The translations under genes were made by a program, and so were the position numbers. The notes under the pieces were generated by a model that worked only from the letters and a program-made list of their open reading frames with translations, had not been told where the DNA came from and ran no database searches. Shown piece by piece: positions 15,774 through 22,803 of a DNA stretch of 38,623 nt. Origin of the DNA: Lachnospira sp. (GTDB lineage: Bacteria > Bacillota > Clostridia > Lachnospirales > Lachnospiraceae); assembly GCA_015057605.1 (NCBI GenBank), contig SVDX01000025.1:1-38623 (forward strand), written 5' to 3'. The first letter of the stretch is position 1, and each line of letters opens with the position of its first letter.

Positions 15774-17094
15774 GTAGCTTCTCCTTCAAAAAATGATTTC
15801 TACACATATACTCAAAGCTATTATCAACCTTCCTGCTCCTTTTAAAAGGATTATTAGCAATCGGCATGCAATAAAAATTTTGAATTTTTCTCTTAATACA
15901 CATCCTTACAAAGTCAGTCATATCCATAAAATTAAGCAATGCAAGTGTTGTATTATTCTCCGTTAAGCCTTTATAAAGCTCAATTGTATCCTCAATTTCA
16001 TATTCCTTACCGCCACCTACTAAAATAGTTATTCCTTCTAACACAGGTATGGACATTTCCTCATAACATCCGTAATCTCTTACAATAATGTCATAAAAAT
16101 CCTTCCACTCATTGGCAATTACATTATCTGAAAATGGCATCATTTTGCAATCCTCAATTTGGTAAAATCCATTTTTAAATTTTCCCAAGCCTAACGCCCT
16201 AATCATTTTTATTATGTTGCGATTTTTGTTTTTCTCTTCGTATATGCACTTATATCCCTTTCTCTTAAAATATGAAGCAAGCATTATTGAAACATGTGTA
16301 CATCCTATGCCACCCTTAGTCCCAAGAACATTGATATATAGAGATAAATTTGTTTTATAGTTAATATTTTCCAAATCCTTTAAAAGGCTTGAAATATTTT
16401 CATATCGCTCTTTAGGATTAGTTTTCATACATTTGCTAATAATAAACTGTAATTCGATTGAAGAAACCTTCAAAATATTATTTTTATCAAATGTGGATGT
16501 CGCCATATAAAGAAGTATTGCTCCAATGCTATAAATATCAGCTGCAACGGTTAAAACACCCTCCTCATACTGTTCAGGTGCTGCAAAGCCACAGCTGCCA
16601 ATGCATGTGCTTATTTTCGAATTCACCATAACTGCATTACCATAATCTATTAATTTGATAATCCCGTCAGCTATAATAATGTTGTCTGGCTTTAAATCTA
16701 AATGCAATATGCCTATTGGCTTAATTTGATGCATATAAAGTAGTGTATTGCATATTTGCTTAGCGTATTCATAAATTGTTATTAACGGTATATTCTTATG
16801 ATTGGTAATATAAGAAGTTAAAGATATCCCTTCGATATATTCCTCAATAATATAAAGATACTGATCATCCTCTTCGATGTCATAAATAATCGGAATATTG
16901 GGATAGTTAAGACTTTTAAGTATCTGAGCCTCTGCTACAAACCGACTGTACAGATGATGGCTCTTATCAATTCTTTTGATTGCACGATTAACATTCAGCT
17001 TAATATTCCTTACTAAAAATATCACTGATGAAGCTCCGTGCCCAAGCTTAGAAATTACTTCGTACTTATTAAATAAAATCGTACTTTGTTTCAT
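15727..17094 (-). CDS. Ser/Thr protein kinase fused to MinD/CpaE-like domain
   Basis: A 455-residue cytoplasmic protein. Residues ~10-245 are a Hanks-type kinase: glycine loop LGHGASS, Lys40 in RAIKRI, catalytic HLDLKPDN (Asp133), metal-binding DYG (Asp150) and GSCGFAAPEQY. There is no transmembrane segment or PASTA domain, unlike PrkC. Residues ~252-440 are a MinD/CpaE-like fold with GTKGGIGCTHVS (258-269), where Cys replaces the P-loop Lys, and a Walker B-like YDIIVRDYG. The gene overlaps the next gene, a paralogue of its C-terminal domain, by 47 bases. The AGGAGG site is only one or two bases from the ATG, unusually close. The kinase should be active; the fused domain may set its location or sense a nucleotide. 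Confidence 0.88.
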   Translation of the reverse strand: MKQSTILFNKYEVISKLGHGASSVIFLVRNIKLNVNRAIKRIDKSHHLYSRFVAEAQILKSLNYPNIPIIYDIEEDDQYLYIIEEYIEGISLTSYITNHKNIPLITIYEYAKQICNTLLYMHQIKPIGILHLDLKPDNIIIADGIIKLIDYGNAVMVNSKISTCIGSCGFAAPEQYEEGVLTVAADIYSIGAILLYMATSTFDKNNILKVSSIELQFIISKCMKTNPKERYENISSLLKDLENINYKTNLSLYINVLGTKGGIGCTHVSIMLASYFKRKGYKCIYEEKNKNRNIIKMIRALGLGKFKNGFYQIEDCKMMPFSDNVIANEWKDFYDIIVRDYGCYEEMSIPVLEGITILVGGGKEYEIEDTIELYKGLTENNTTLALLNFMDMTDFVRMCIKRKIQNFYCMPIANNPFKRSRKVDNSFEYMCRNHFLKEKLHEKKRRNKNYRSNGD

Positions 17095-17125
17095 CCCTCC
17101 TTGTAATATTTATCTCTATGACTTT

Positions 17126-17154
17126 ATTATATCTATGTGAGGTTTGATTTTCAA
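17126..17154 (-). promoter_or_regulatory. Promoter of the kinase operon
   Basis: On the minus strand, TTGAAA (17149-17154) and TATAAT (17126-17131) are 17 bases apart. It diverges from the mecA promoter; the 166-base gap between the two genes holds only these promoters and a direct repeat. Confidence 0.8.
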
Positions 17155-17169
17155 TTAGCAATATTATGT

Positions 17170-17211
17170 AAATTTACCAAATACATTTTATGCAAATTTA
17201 CGAAATACTTT
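17170..17211. repeat. 18-base direct repeat upstream of mecA
   Basis: AAATTTACCAAATACATT (17170-17187) and AAATTTACGAAATACTTT (17194-17211) are spaced 24 bases apart with two mismatches. The second copy runs into the -35 of the mecA promoter. Tandem sites at this spacing fall near two helical turns, as for a cooperative regulator. Confidence 0.6.
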
Positions 17212-17237
17212 ACACCCTTTAAAGATTAAGTTATAAT
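17209..17237 (+). promoter_or_regulatory. Promoter of mecA
   Basis: TTTACA (17209-17214) and TATAAT (17232-17237) are separated by 17 bases, followed by a GGAAGGAGGAG ribosome binding site before ATG at 17261. Confidence 0.8.
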
Positions 17238-17260
17238 ATAAATAGGAAGGAGGAGTAATT

Positions 17261-17998
17261 ATGAAGATTGAGAAAATTAACGATAATCAAATCCGTTGTA
17301 CATTAGATAAATTAGATCTTGTATCTAGACAAATCAATATCAATGAGCTGGCATATGGTAGTGAAAAGGCGCGTAAGCTTTTTAGCGAAATGATGCAAAA
17401 GGCCTCATTTGAACTTGGCTTTGAAGCCGATGATATACCTATTATGATTGAAGCAATTCCGATATCTTCTGAAGCTTTGATTATAGTTATTACTAAAATT
17501 GAAGAGCCTGATGAGCTTGATACCCGATTTTCAAAATTCACTTCCCACAATATTTCCGACGAAGATGATTTTGATGATGAATATCCTGAAGAATATTTAG
17601 AAGAAGATTATGCATTTGCTAGTAGCCCACAAAATGCTACGGACAATGTTAAGGATATATTAGATTTATATCAGCAATACAAGCAAAGTGGTATCAAAAA
17701 ACAAGCAGCTGCTAATACAGCTGAATTCCAATTATATACATTTAACGATTTGGATACTCTTATCAGACTTTCAAAGAATTTATCAGGTATATATAAGGGC
17801 AAATCTTCATTATACAAGAACCCACATACCAATAAGTATCAGCTTATGCTTTATGGCAATACCTCTAACAGCTATGAGGCGCTCATTTCAGAATACAGCA
17901 TAGCCGATAAAACCACCTATGCAAGCAAGGCATATTTAGATGAGCATGCAAAAATTTTAATCAAAGATAAAGCAATTAAGCAATTGGCAAAAGTGTAA
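17261..17998 (+). CDS. mecA: MecA-family adaptor protein
   Basis: A 245-residue adaptor expected to deliver substrates to the ClpC ATPase for ClpCP degradation. The N-terminal substrate-binding part (MKIEKINDNQIRCTLDKLDL, with FSEMMQKASFELGF) is joined by a very acidic linker at about residues 98-118 (SDEDDFDDEYPEEYLEED). The C-terminal ClpC-binding domain (FQLYTFNDLDTLIRLSKN ... ISEYS) follows. Length and layout match MecA/YpbH. It is a single-gene transcript with its own promoter, an 18-base direct repeat upstream and a strong terminator. Which substrates it handles in this organism is unknown. Confidence 0.92.
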   Translation: MKIEKINDNQIRCTLDKLDLVSRQININELAYGSEKARKLFSEMMQKASFELGFEADDIPIMIEAIPISSEALIIVITKIEEPDELDTRFSKFTSHNISDEDDFDDEYPEEYLEEDYAFASSPQNATDNVKDILDLYQQYKQSGIKKQAAANTAEFQLYTFNDLDTLIRLSKNLSGIYKGKSSLYKNPHTNKYQLMLYGNTSNSYEALISEYSIADKTTYASKAYLDEHAKILIKDKAIKQLAKV

Positions 17999-18008
17999 AT
18001 AAAAAGGT

Positions 18009-18051
18009 AGCACCCCCATAACTAAGAATAGTTATGGGGGTGCTCCCTTTT
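18009..18051 (+). terminator. Strong terminator after mecA
   Basis: A perfect 16-bp stem (AGCACCCCCATAACTA / TAGTTATGGGGGTGCT) with a four-base AGAA loop, followed by CCCTTTTAAATTTAA. A-rich sequence on the other side may also let it act on the minus strand. Confidence 0.9.
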
Positions 18052-18113
18052 AAATTTAATCGTTAATATTGTATAAAAGTGCATATGCCTGTCACTAATC
18101 TTTGATATTTATC

Positions 18114-18314
18114 TTATCTGCTTGCTTGATATGCTTCGATTTCATTCATCAAAGCTTCAATATCCATACCATGTACCATTGCAGCTTCCTCTAATGTCTC
18201 TGCCTGAGCTGATGGACAGCCAACGCAGTGCATACCCATATTCATTAAAATAGGGATAATTCCTGTATCTATACGAATTGCCTGAGCAATAGTCATATCC
18301 TTAGTTATTGTCAT
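18114..18314 (-). CDS. DUF1858 protein with CxxC motif
   Basis: A 66-residue protein of the DUF1858 family (hybrid-cluster-protein-associated redox disulfide domain). The sequence [10 protein letters not shown] leads to [20 protein letters not shown], with the signature CVGC. Start: ATG at 18314, six bases after GGAGGAG; an upstream ATG at 18329 would put the ribosome binding site inside the coding region. It has its own promoter (18352-18380). Standalone members are common in anaerobes and are thought to act in redox or metal-cluster chemistry; the exact role is unknown. It sits divergent from the PFL locus, another strictly anaerobic function. Confidence 0.85.
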   Translation of the reverse strand: MTITKDMTIAQAIRIDTGIIPILMNMGMHCVGCPSAQAETLEEAAMVHGMDIEALMNEIEAYQASR

Positions 18315-18351
18315 GTGTATCTCCTCCATTCATTTTTTATAAATCGTGATT

Positions 18352-18380
18352 ATTATAATACAAATGTTAAAAATATACAA
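18352..18380 (-). promoter_or_regulatory. Promoter of the DUF1858 gene
   Basis: On the minus strand, TTGTAT (18375-18380) and TATAAT (18352-18357) are separated by 17 bases, 38 bases upstream of the ATG. Confidence 0.65.
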
Positions 18381-18458
18381 GCATTATGTATGTCAATACG
18401 CATATTTGTGTATACTGGTAAAGAAACTAATGTACGTTAAAAAAACCACAAACTTCTA

Positions 18459-18487
18459 TTGACGTGTATACAGTATTCATTTATAAT
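18459..18487 (+). promoter_or_regulatory. Promoter of the PFL operon
   Basis: TTGACG (18459-18464) and TATAAT (18482-18487) are separated by 17 bases. The octamer GTGTATAC occurs in the spacer (from 18464) and again about 55 bases upstream, a possible regulator motif. An AGGAGG site follows before ATG at 18537. Confidence 0.8.
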
Positions 18488-18536
18488 AGCAATGAACTTT
18501 GAGATAATTATAACACTTTTAGGAGGAATTTCAAAA

Positions 18537-20588
18537 ATGAGATCAGAATGGAAAGATTTCGTAGGTGGACAATGGGAAAATGAAGTTAACGTTAGAGACT
18601 TCATCCAAAAAAACTACACAGTGTACGAAGGTGACGAAGAATTCTTATGTGGACCAACTCAAAACACTAAGGATTTATGGGCACAAGTAATGGAACTTAC
18701 AAAAGAAGAACTTGCTAATGGCGGGGTTCTTGATATGGATACAAAAGTAATTTCAACAATTACTTCACATGGTCCTGGTTACTTAAACAAGGACAAGGAA
18801 ACTATCGTTGGTTTCCAAACAGATAAACCTTTCAAGAGATCAATGCAACCTTACGGTGGTATTCGTATGGCTGAAAAGGCATGTGCTGACAATGGCTATA
18901 CACTTGATCCAGAAATCAGTGAATTTTTCACAAAGCACAGAAAGACACACAATGCTGGTGTATTTGATGCTTACACTCCAGAAATGAGAGCTTGTAGATC
19001 AAACCACATTATCACAGGTCTTCCTGATGCTTACGGACGTGGACGTATCATCGGCGACTACCGTCGTGTAGCTTTATATGGTACAGATTTCCTTATTAAG
19101 GATAAGGAAACTCAAAAAGCATCTACTCCATTTGTTATGACAGCAGATGTTATTAGAGACAGAGAAGAATTATCAGAGCAAATCGGTGCTTTAAAGGAAT
19201 TAGCTAAGTTAGGTGAAATCTATGGTTGCGATATTACAAAGCCTGCTTCAAACGTTAAAGAAGCTATCCAGGCTGTATACTTTGGTTACTTAGCAGCTGT
19301 TAAGGAACAAAACGGTGCAGCTATGTCACTTGGCCGTACAGCAACATTCCTTGATGTTTACGCACAAAGAGACTTAGAAAATGGTACATTTACTGAAGAG
19401 CAAATTCAGGAATTCGTTGACCACTTCATTATGAAGTTGAGACTTGTTAAGTTTGCTCGTACACCTGAATACAACTCATTATTCTCAGGTGACCCAACAT
19501 GGGTAACAGAAACACTTGGTGGTGTAGGCGTAGATGGCCGTCCACTTGTAACAAAGATGTGCTTTAGATATTTAAATACATTAGATAACTTAGGTGCTGC
19601 TCCAGAACCAAACTTAACAGTTCTTTGGGCTAAGAACCTTCCACTTAACTGGAAGAAGTACTGTGCAAAGATGTCAATTAAGTCTTCATCAATCCAATAT
19701 GAAAACGATGACTTAATGAGAGTAACTCATGGTGATGATTACGCAATCGCTTGTTGTGTATCTTCAATGAGAGTTGGTAAGGAAATGCAGTTCTTCGGTG
19801 CTAGAGCTAACCTTGCTAAGTGTTTATTATACGCTATCAACGGTGGTGTTGATGAATGCAGTAAGAAGCAAGTTGGTCCTAAGTACAGACCAATCACTTC
19901 AGACGTATTAAACTACGACGAAGTAATGGAAAAATTCAAAGATATGATGGCTTGGTTAGCAGGCGTTTATGTAAATGCATTAAATATTATTCACTATATG
20001 CATGACAAGTACTGCTATGAAAAGCTTCAAATGTCATTACATGACAAGGAAGTTAGAAGATACTTCGCTACAGGTATCGCAGGTCTTTCAGTTGTTGCTG
20101 ACTCATTATCAGCTATCAAGTATGCAACAGTTAAGCCTGTAAGAGACGAAAACGGTATTGTTGTTGATTACATTACAGAAGGCGATTTCCCTAAGTATGG
20201 TAACAACGATGATAGAGTTGACTCATTAGCTCAAGAATTAGTATCAACATTTATGAATATGATTAGACAACACCACACATACAGAAATGGTTTCCCTACT
20301 ATGTCAGTATTAACAATTACTTCAAACGTAGTATATGGTAAGAACACAGGTAGTACACCAGATGGTAGAAAGTATGGTCAACCTTTAGCTCCAGGTGCTA
20401 ACCCAATGCACGGAAGAGATAAGAGCGGTGCTGTTGCTTCATTATCATCAGTTGCTAAGCTTCCATTTAAGGATGCTCAGGATGGTATTTCAAATACATT
20501 CTCAATCATCCCTGGTGCGCTTGGTAAGGAAGATCAAATCTTCGCAGGTGACCTTGAAGTTGAACTTGAAGGCTTTGTAGCAGAATAA
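18537..20588 (+). CDS. pflB: Pyruvate formate-lyase large subunit without glycyl-radical domain
   Basis: A 683-residue formate C-acetyltransferase body that cleaves pyruvate with CoA to acetyl-CoA and formate. It follows E. coli PflB closely from [13 protein letters not shown], with the active-site cysteine pair in [10 protein letters not shown] and [11 protein letters not shown] after it. It ends ...[26 protein letters not shown], where E. coli PflB continues with about 70 more residues containing RVSGYA. That missing domain is encoded separately at 20835-21074. The body plus that subunit total 762 residues, versus 760 in E. coli. Start: ATG at 18537 with AGGAGG; the frame is open further upstream but overlaps the promoter. 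It must depend on the small subunit for its radical. Confidence 0.95.
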   Translation: MRSEWKDFVGGQWENEVNVRDFIQKNYTVYEGDEEFLCGPTQNTKDLWAQVMELTKEELANGGVLDMDTKVISTITSHGPGYLNKDKETIVGFQTDKPFKRSMQPYGGIRMAEKACADNGYTLDPEISEFFTKHRKTHNAGVFDAYTPEMRACRSNHIITGLPDAYGRGRIIGDYRRVALYGTDFLIKDKETQKASTPFVMTADVIRDREELSEQIGALKELAKLGEIYGCDITKPASNVKEAIQAVYFGYLAAVKEQNGAAMSLGRTATFLDVYAQRDLENGTFTEEQIQEFVDHFIMKLRLVKFARTPEYNSLFSGDPTWVTETLGGVGVDGRPLVTKMCFRYLNTLDNLGAAPEPNLTVLWAKNLPLNWKKYCAKMSIKSSSIQYENDDLMRVTHGDDYAIACCVSSMRVGKEMQFFGARANLAKCLLYAINGGVDECSKKQVGPKYRPITSDVLNYDEVMEKFKDMMAWLAGVYVNALNIIHYMHDKYCYEKLQMSLHDKEVRRYFATGIAGLSVVADSLSAIKYATVKPVRDENGIVVDYITEGDFPKYGNNDDRVDSLAQELVSTFMNMIRQHHTYRNGFPTMSVLTITSNVVYGKNTGSTPDGRKYGQPLAPGANPMHGRDKSGAVASLSSVAKLPFKDAQDGISNTFSIIPGALGKEDQIFAGDLEVELEGFVAE

Positions 20589-20611
20589 TTTGGTAAAGGA
20601 TGATGCAGACT

Positions 20612-20815
20612 ATGAGTGATAAACGAATAGACGATATTGTATCAATGCTAGATGATTTTATGAACTCCGGTGGCGGTCATATGAACGTCACCGTGGGTGA
20701 TAATACAAATACACTGGATAAAACAGTGGTTAAAACTAACAGCACAGAATGTGCTGCAGGCAACCTTGCGTGTCAGGTTCCAACATTACATGAAGGTCTT
20801 GATGCAAAAGAATAA
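20612..20815 (+). CDS. Small paralogue of the glycyl-radical subunit, radical domain replaced
   Basis: A 67-residue protein between the PFL body and the glycyl-radical subunit. Its first ~28 residues (MSDKRIDDIVSMLDDFMN, then SGGGHMNVTV) align with the start of the downstream subunit ([20 protein letters not shown], then GGHHLNVNV). After that it diverges into a 39-residue tail with CAAGNLAC and no RVSGYA glycine. The tail DNA does not resemble the glycyl-radical gene in any frame, so this is not a simple frameshift. I chose ATG at 20612 because it matches the paralogue's start; ATGs at 20600 and 20603 are in frame. It may dock on the PFL body in place of the radical subunit. Role unknown. 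Confidence 0.75.
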   Translation: MSDKRIDDIVSMLDDFMNSGGGHMNVTVGDNTNTLDKTVVKTNSTECAAGNLACQVPTLHEGLDAKE

Positions 20816-20834
20816 TTTTAGGAGGTAAACCAAT

Positions 20835-21074
20835 ATGGCAAATCAAAATCAAATTAATAATTTAGTTTCTTTATTAGATGGTTATGTAGAAAAAGGTGGA
20901 CATCACCTCAATGTTAATGTTTTTACAAGAGAAACATTAATTGATGCTCAGGCTCATCCTGAGAAGTATCCTCAGCTTACAGTAAGAGTTTCAGGATATG
21001 CTGTTAACTTTGTTAAGTTAACAAAGGAACAACAAGATGATATTATCTCTCGTACATTCCATGAATCAATCTAA
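20835..21074 (+). CDS. Detached glycyl-radical domain subunit of pyruvate formate-lyase
   Basis: A 79-residue protein equal to the C-terminal domain of PFL. It carries the linker helix NLVSLLDGY, the [10 protein letters not shown] strand, HPEKYPQL and the radical motif RVSGYAVNF with Gly54 (Gly734 in E. coli PflB), and ends [26 protein letters not shown] lies eight bases before its ATG, so it is translated as its own polypeptide. GrcA (YfiD) of E. coli is a known standalone radical domain, but it backs up an intact PFL, whereas here the large subunit has no radical domain. The activase encoded downstream should place the radical on Gly54 after assembly with the body. Confidence 0.93.
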   Translation: MANQNQINNLVSLLDGYVEKGGHHLNVNVFTRETLIDAQAHPEKYPQLTVRVSGYAVNFVKLTKEQQDDIISRTFHESI

Positions 21075-21077
21075 TAA

Positions 21078-21106
21078 TTGTAAATAAAATGACGATATGA
21101 TATAAT
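21078..21106 (+). promoter_or_regulatory. Internal promoter for pflA
   Basis: TTGTAA (21078-21083) and TATAAT (21101-21106) are separated by 17 bases. The expected start point, about 21113, falls inside the first arm of the terminator hairpin just downstream, so transcripts made here would lack a complete hairpin. Confidence 0.6.
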
Positions 21107-21108
21107 AA

Positions 21109-21134
21109 GGGAGGCAATAAGCCTCCCTGTTTTT
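21109..21134 (+). terminator. Terminator between glycyl-radical subunit and pflA
   Basis: GGGAGGC / GCCTCCC with an AATAA loop, followed by TGTTTTTC. It should end most transcripts from the upstream PFL genes, with read-through or the internal promoter supplying pflA. Confidence 0.8.
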
Positions 21135-21156
21135 CACAATAAAGGATGGATATATT

Positions 21157-21915
21157 ATGATTGGTAGAATTCACTCTTTTGAAACATTTGGAACGGTAGA
21201 TGGTCCCGGCGTACGCTTTGTTGTATTTGTTCAGGGCTGTCCTATGCGTTGTCTCTACTGCCATAATCCTGATACATGGGATCCTACTTTAGGCAAAGAG
21301 ATTACTCCTGATGAAATTTTAGCTGAATACGAAAAAAGCAAGATGTTTTATGCTGACGGTGGTCTTACTGTAACTGGTGGTGAGCCATTACTTCAAGTAG
21401 ATTTCCTTTTAGAATTGTTTGAAAAAGCAAAAGCAAAGGGAATTCACACCTGTATAGATACTTCTGGTATAACCTACAAGGAATCCAATGTAGCTCATAT
21501 TGCAAAATTGGACAAGCTTATGGAATACACAGACCTTGTAATGCTTGACATTAAGCATATTGACCCTGCTGAGCATTTAAAGCTTACTGCACAACCTAAT
21601 ACAGGTATACTTGCATTTGCTAAATATCTTGAAAAGAAAAAAATCCCTATATGGATAAGACATGTTGTTGTTCCTGAAATTACTGATAATCCTCTATATT
21701 TAGACCAACTCGGACAGTTTTTAGGTACACTTACTAACCTCAAGGCTCTTGATGTATTGCCTTATCACGATATGGGTATTGTAAAGTACGAACAGCTCGG
21801 AATGGAATATCCTCTCAAAGGTGTTCCTGCGATGTCTAAGGAAGATGCAATTAAAGCAAAAAGAGTTATTCTCAACGCAATTGTCAAAAAACGTAATGAA
21901 ATTGCCAATCAATAA
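21157..21915 (+). CDS. pflA: Pyruvate formate-lyase activating enzyme (radical SAM)
   Basis: A 252-residue radical-SAM enzyme that abstracts hydrogen from the PFL glycine using a [4Fe-4S] cluster and S-adenosylmethionine. The cluster motif is CPMRCLYC (Cys28, Cys32, Cys35), preceded by FGTVDGPGVRFVVFVQG and followed by HNPDTW, both typical of PflA. The GGE motif is in TVTGGEPLLQ and the C-terminal half has DIKHIDP and LPYHDMG. Here its substrate should be the detached glycyl-radical subunit in complex with the PFL body. It is separated from that gene by a terminator and its own weak promoter, so activase levels may be set lower than those of the enzyme. Confidence 0.96.
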   Translation: MIGRIHSFETFGTVDGPGVRFVVFVQGCPMRCLYCHNPDTWDPTLGKEITPDEILAEYEKSKMFYADGGLTVTGGEPLLQVDFLLELFEKAKAKGIHTCIDTSGITYKESNVAHIAKLDKLMEYTDLVMLDIKHIDPAEHLKLTAQPNTGILAFAKYLEKKKIPIWIRHVVVPEITDNPLYLDQLGQFLGTLTNLKALDVLPYHDMGIVKYEQLGMEYPLKGVPAMSKEDAIKAKRVILNAIVKKRNEIANQ

Positions 21916-21919
21916 TTAC

Positions 21920-21948
21920 TTGTATATTTTTAAAAAATGTTTTATAAT
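21920..21948 (+). promoter_or_regulatory. Promoter of the ferredoxin gene
   Basis: TTGTAT (21920-21925) and TATAAT (21943-21948) are separated by 17 bases, followed by AAGGAGGG before ATG at 21980. Confidence 0.7.
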
Positions 21949-21979
21949 AAAATTAACCTAATTAAGGAGGGACTATACT

Positions 21980-22150
21980 ATGGCATATGTAATTTCAGAT
22001 GAATGCATCCAATGTGGCGCTTGCGCATCTAACTGTCCTGTTGAAGCCATCAAAGAAGGCGACGGCAAGTTCGTAATTGATCAAGATGCTTGTGTACAAT
22101 GTGGTGCTTGCGCATCTAACTGTCCTGTTGATGCAATTAAAGAAGATTAA
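21980..22150 (+). CDS. 2[4Fe-4S] ferredoxin
   Basis: A 56-residue clostridial-type ferredoxin. Two cluster motifs are complete: CIQCGACASNCPVEA (Cys9, 12, 15, 19) and CVQCGACASNCPVDA (Cys38, 41, 44, 48). It carries low-potential electrons in the cytoplasm. Directly after pflA it is a natural candidate to reduce the activase cluster, though it may serve pyruvate:ferredoxin oxidoreductase or hydrogenase too. It has its own promoter and an AAGGAGGG site. The DNA of the two halves is almost identical over 35 bases. Confidence 0.96.
   Translation: MAYVISDECIQCGACASNCPVEAIKEGDGKFVIDQDACVQCGACASNCPVDAIKED
22010..22131 (+). repeat. 35-base internal direct repeat in the ferredoxin gene
   Basis: Bases 22010-22044 and 22097-22131 are identical except for one silent C/T change. 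The period is 87 bases, or 29 codons, matching the two cluster-binding halves. Confidence 0.9.
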
Positions 22151-22154
22151 TAAT

Positions 22155-22184
22155 AAAAGGATTGTCAAACGACAATCCTTTTTT
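22155..22184. terminator. Bidirectional terminator between ferredoxin and MerR genes
   Basis: AAAAGGATTGTC / GACAATCCTTTT with an AAAC loop and T-runs on both strands. It serves the converging ferredoxin (+) and MerR-like (-) genes. Confidence 0.9.
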
Positions 22185-22186
22185 AT

Positions 22187-22708
22187 TTATTTTCTTAGTT
22201 TTAATTTTTTCTTTTCTTTCTTACTTTTCTGAAAGCTTCTAATCGTTTCATCCAGCTTTTTAAAGCGTTCTTCCTCGATTTCCTCGCGTACTCTCATATG
22301 GTAATCCATTTCTTTAACAACCTTGTCACTAACCTTATAGCCAATTTCGTCACTAAGAAATGCATTGTTTTCCCTTAAAACTCTTTCAACAACCTGTCCA
22401 ATAATATTTTCAAATTGCTGTAGCTTGTCCGGTTTTTCCGGCATTTTAGGTTTACTTACTGTAAGTACTGACTCTGAAACTTCTCCATCCTTATCAATCA
22501 ACAGACGTATAGTTTTTAATTGATAGCCCATATCTCTGTATGATTTAATTTTTCGAAAAGTATCGATATGCTCTTGCGTATAAAAGCGGTGTCCCATTTC
22601 ATTTCTCGGAATATGAATATCTAATTCATCCTCCCAGTATCTTAAAACATGTGTTTCTAACTCTGTCATTGTGGCAGCATCAGAAATGGTATACCTCTTA
22701 TCATCCAT
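22187..22708 (-). CDS. MerR-type helix-turn-helix regulator
   Basis: A 173-residue protein. Residues ~5-72 form a MerR/RacA-type winged helix-turn-helix (YTISDAATMTELETHVLRYW, later RFYTQEHIDTFRKIKSYRDM). A spacer and a long charged C-terminal helix follow (about residues 125-173, very rich in Glu and Lys, ending KKEKKKLKLRK). There is no cysteine-containing metal site, and the coiled-coil-like tail suggests dimerisation or a structural DNA-binding role rather than classic metal sensing. It lies downstream of dnaB on the same strand with its own likely promoter. The target is unknown. Confidence 0.82.
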   Translation of the reverse strand: MDDKRYTISDAATMTELETHVLRYWEDELDIHIPRNEMGHRFYTQEHIDTFRKIKSYRDMGYQLKTIRLLIDKDGEVSESVLTVSKPKMPEKPDKLQQFENIIGQVVERVLRENNAFLSDEIGYKVSDKVVKEMDYHMRVREEIEEERFKKLDETIRSFQKSKKEKKKLKLRK

Positions 22709-22744
22709 CTTCCTTCACCCCTTATGTATTATCTGTCGATAAAT

Positions 22745-22772
22745 ATTATATCATAAGGGTCAAATTATTCAA
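22745..22772 (-). promoter_or_regulatory. Probable promoter of the MerR-like gene
   Basis: On the minus strand, TTGAAT (22767-22772) and TATAAT (22745-22750) are separated by 16 bases, 36 bases before the ATG. Confidence 0.5.
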
Positions 22773-22803
22773 GAAAATGCGTTTTACAAAACTCGACAGC
22801 AAT

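Noticed and set aside
17287-17550. Minus-strand open frame inside mecA
   Set aside because: Antisense shadow of mecA with no start signals.
18459-18536. N-terminal extension of PFL by 26 residues from an upstream ATG
   Set aside because: It would start inside the promoter, between the -35 and -10; the ATG at 18537 has AGGAGG and matches the PFL N-terminus.
20589-20834. Frameshift or sequencing error splitting one pflB gene
   Set aside because: The gap is 246 bases, contains its own coding frame, and the radical-domain gene has its own AGGAGG and ATG. The split falls cleanly at the domain linker.
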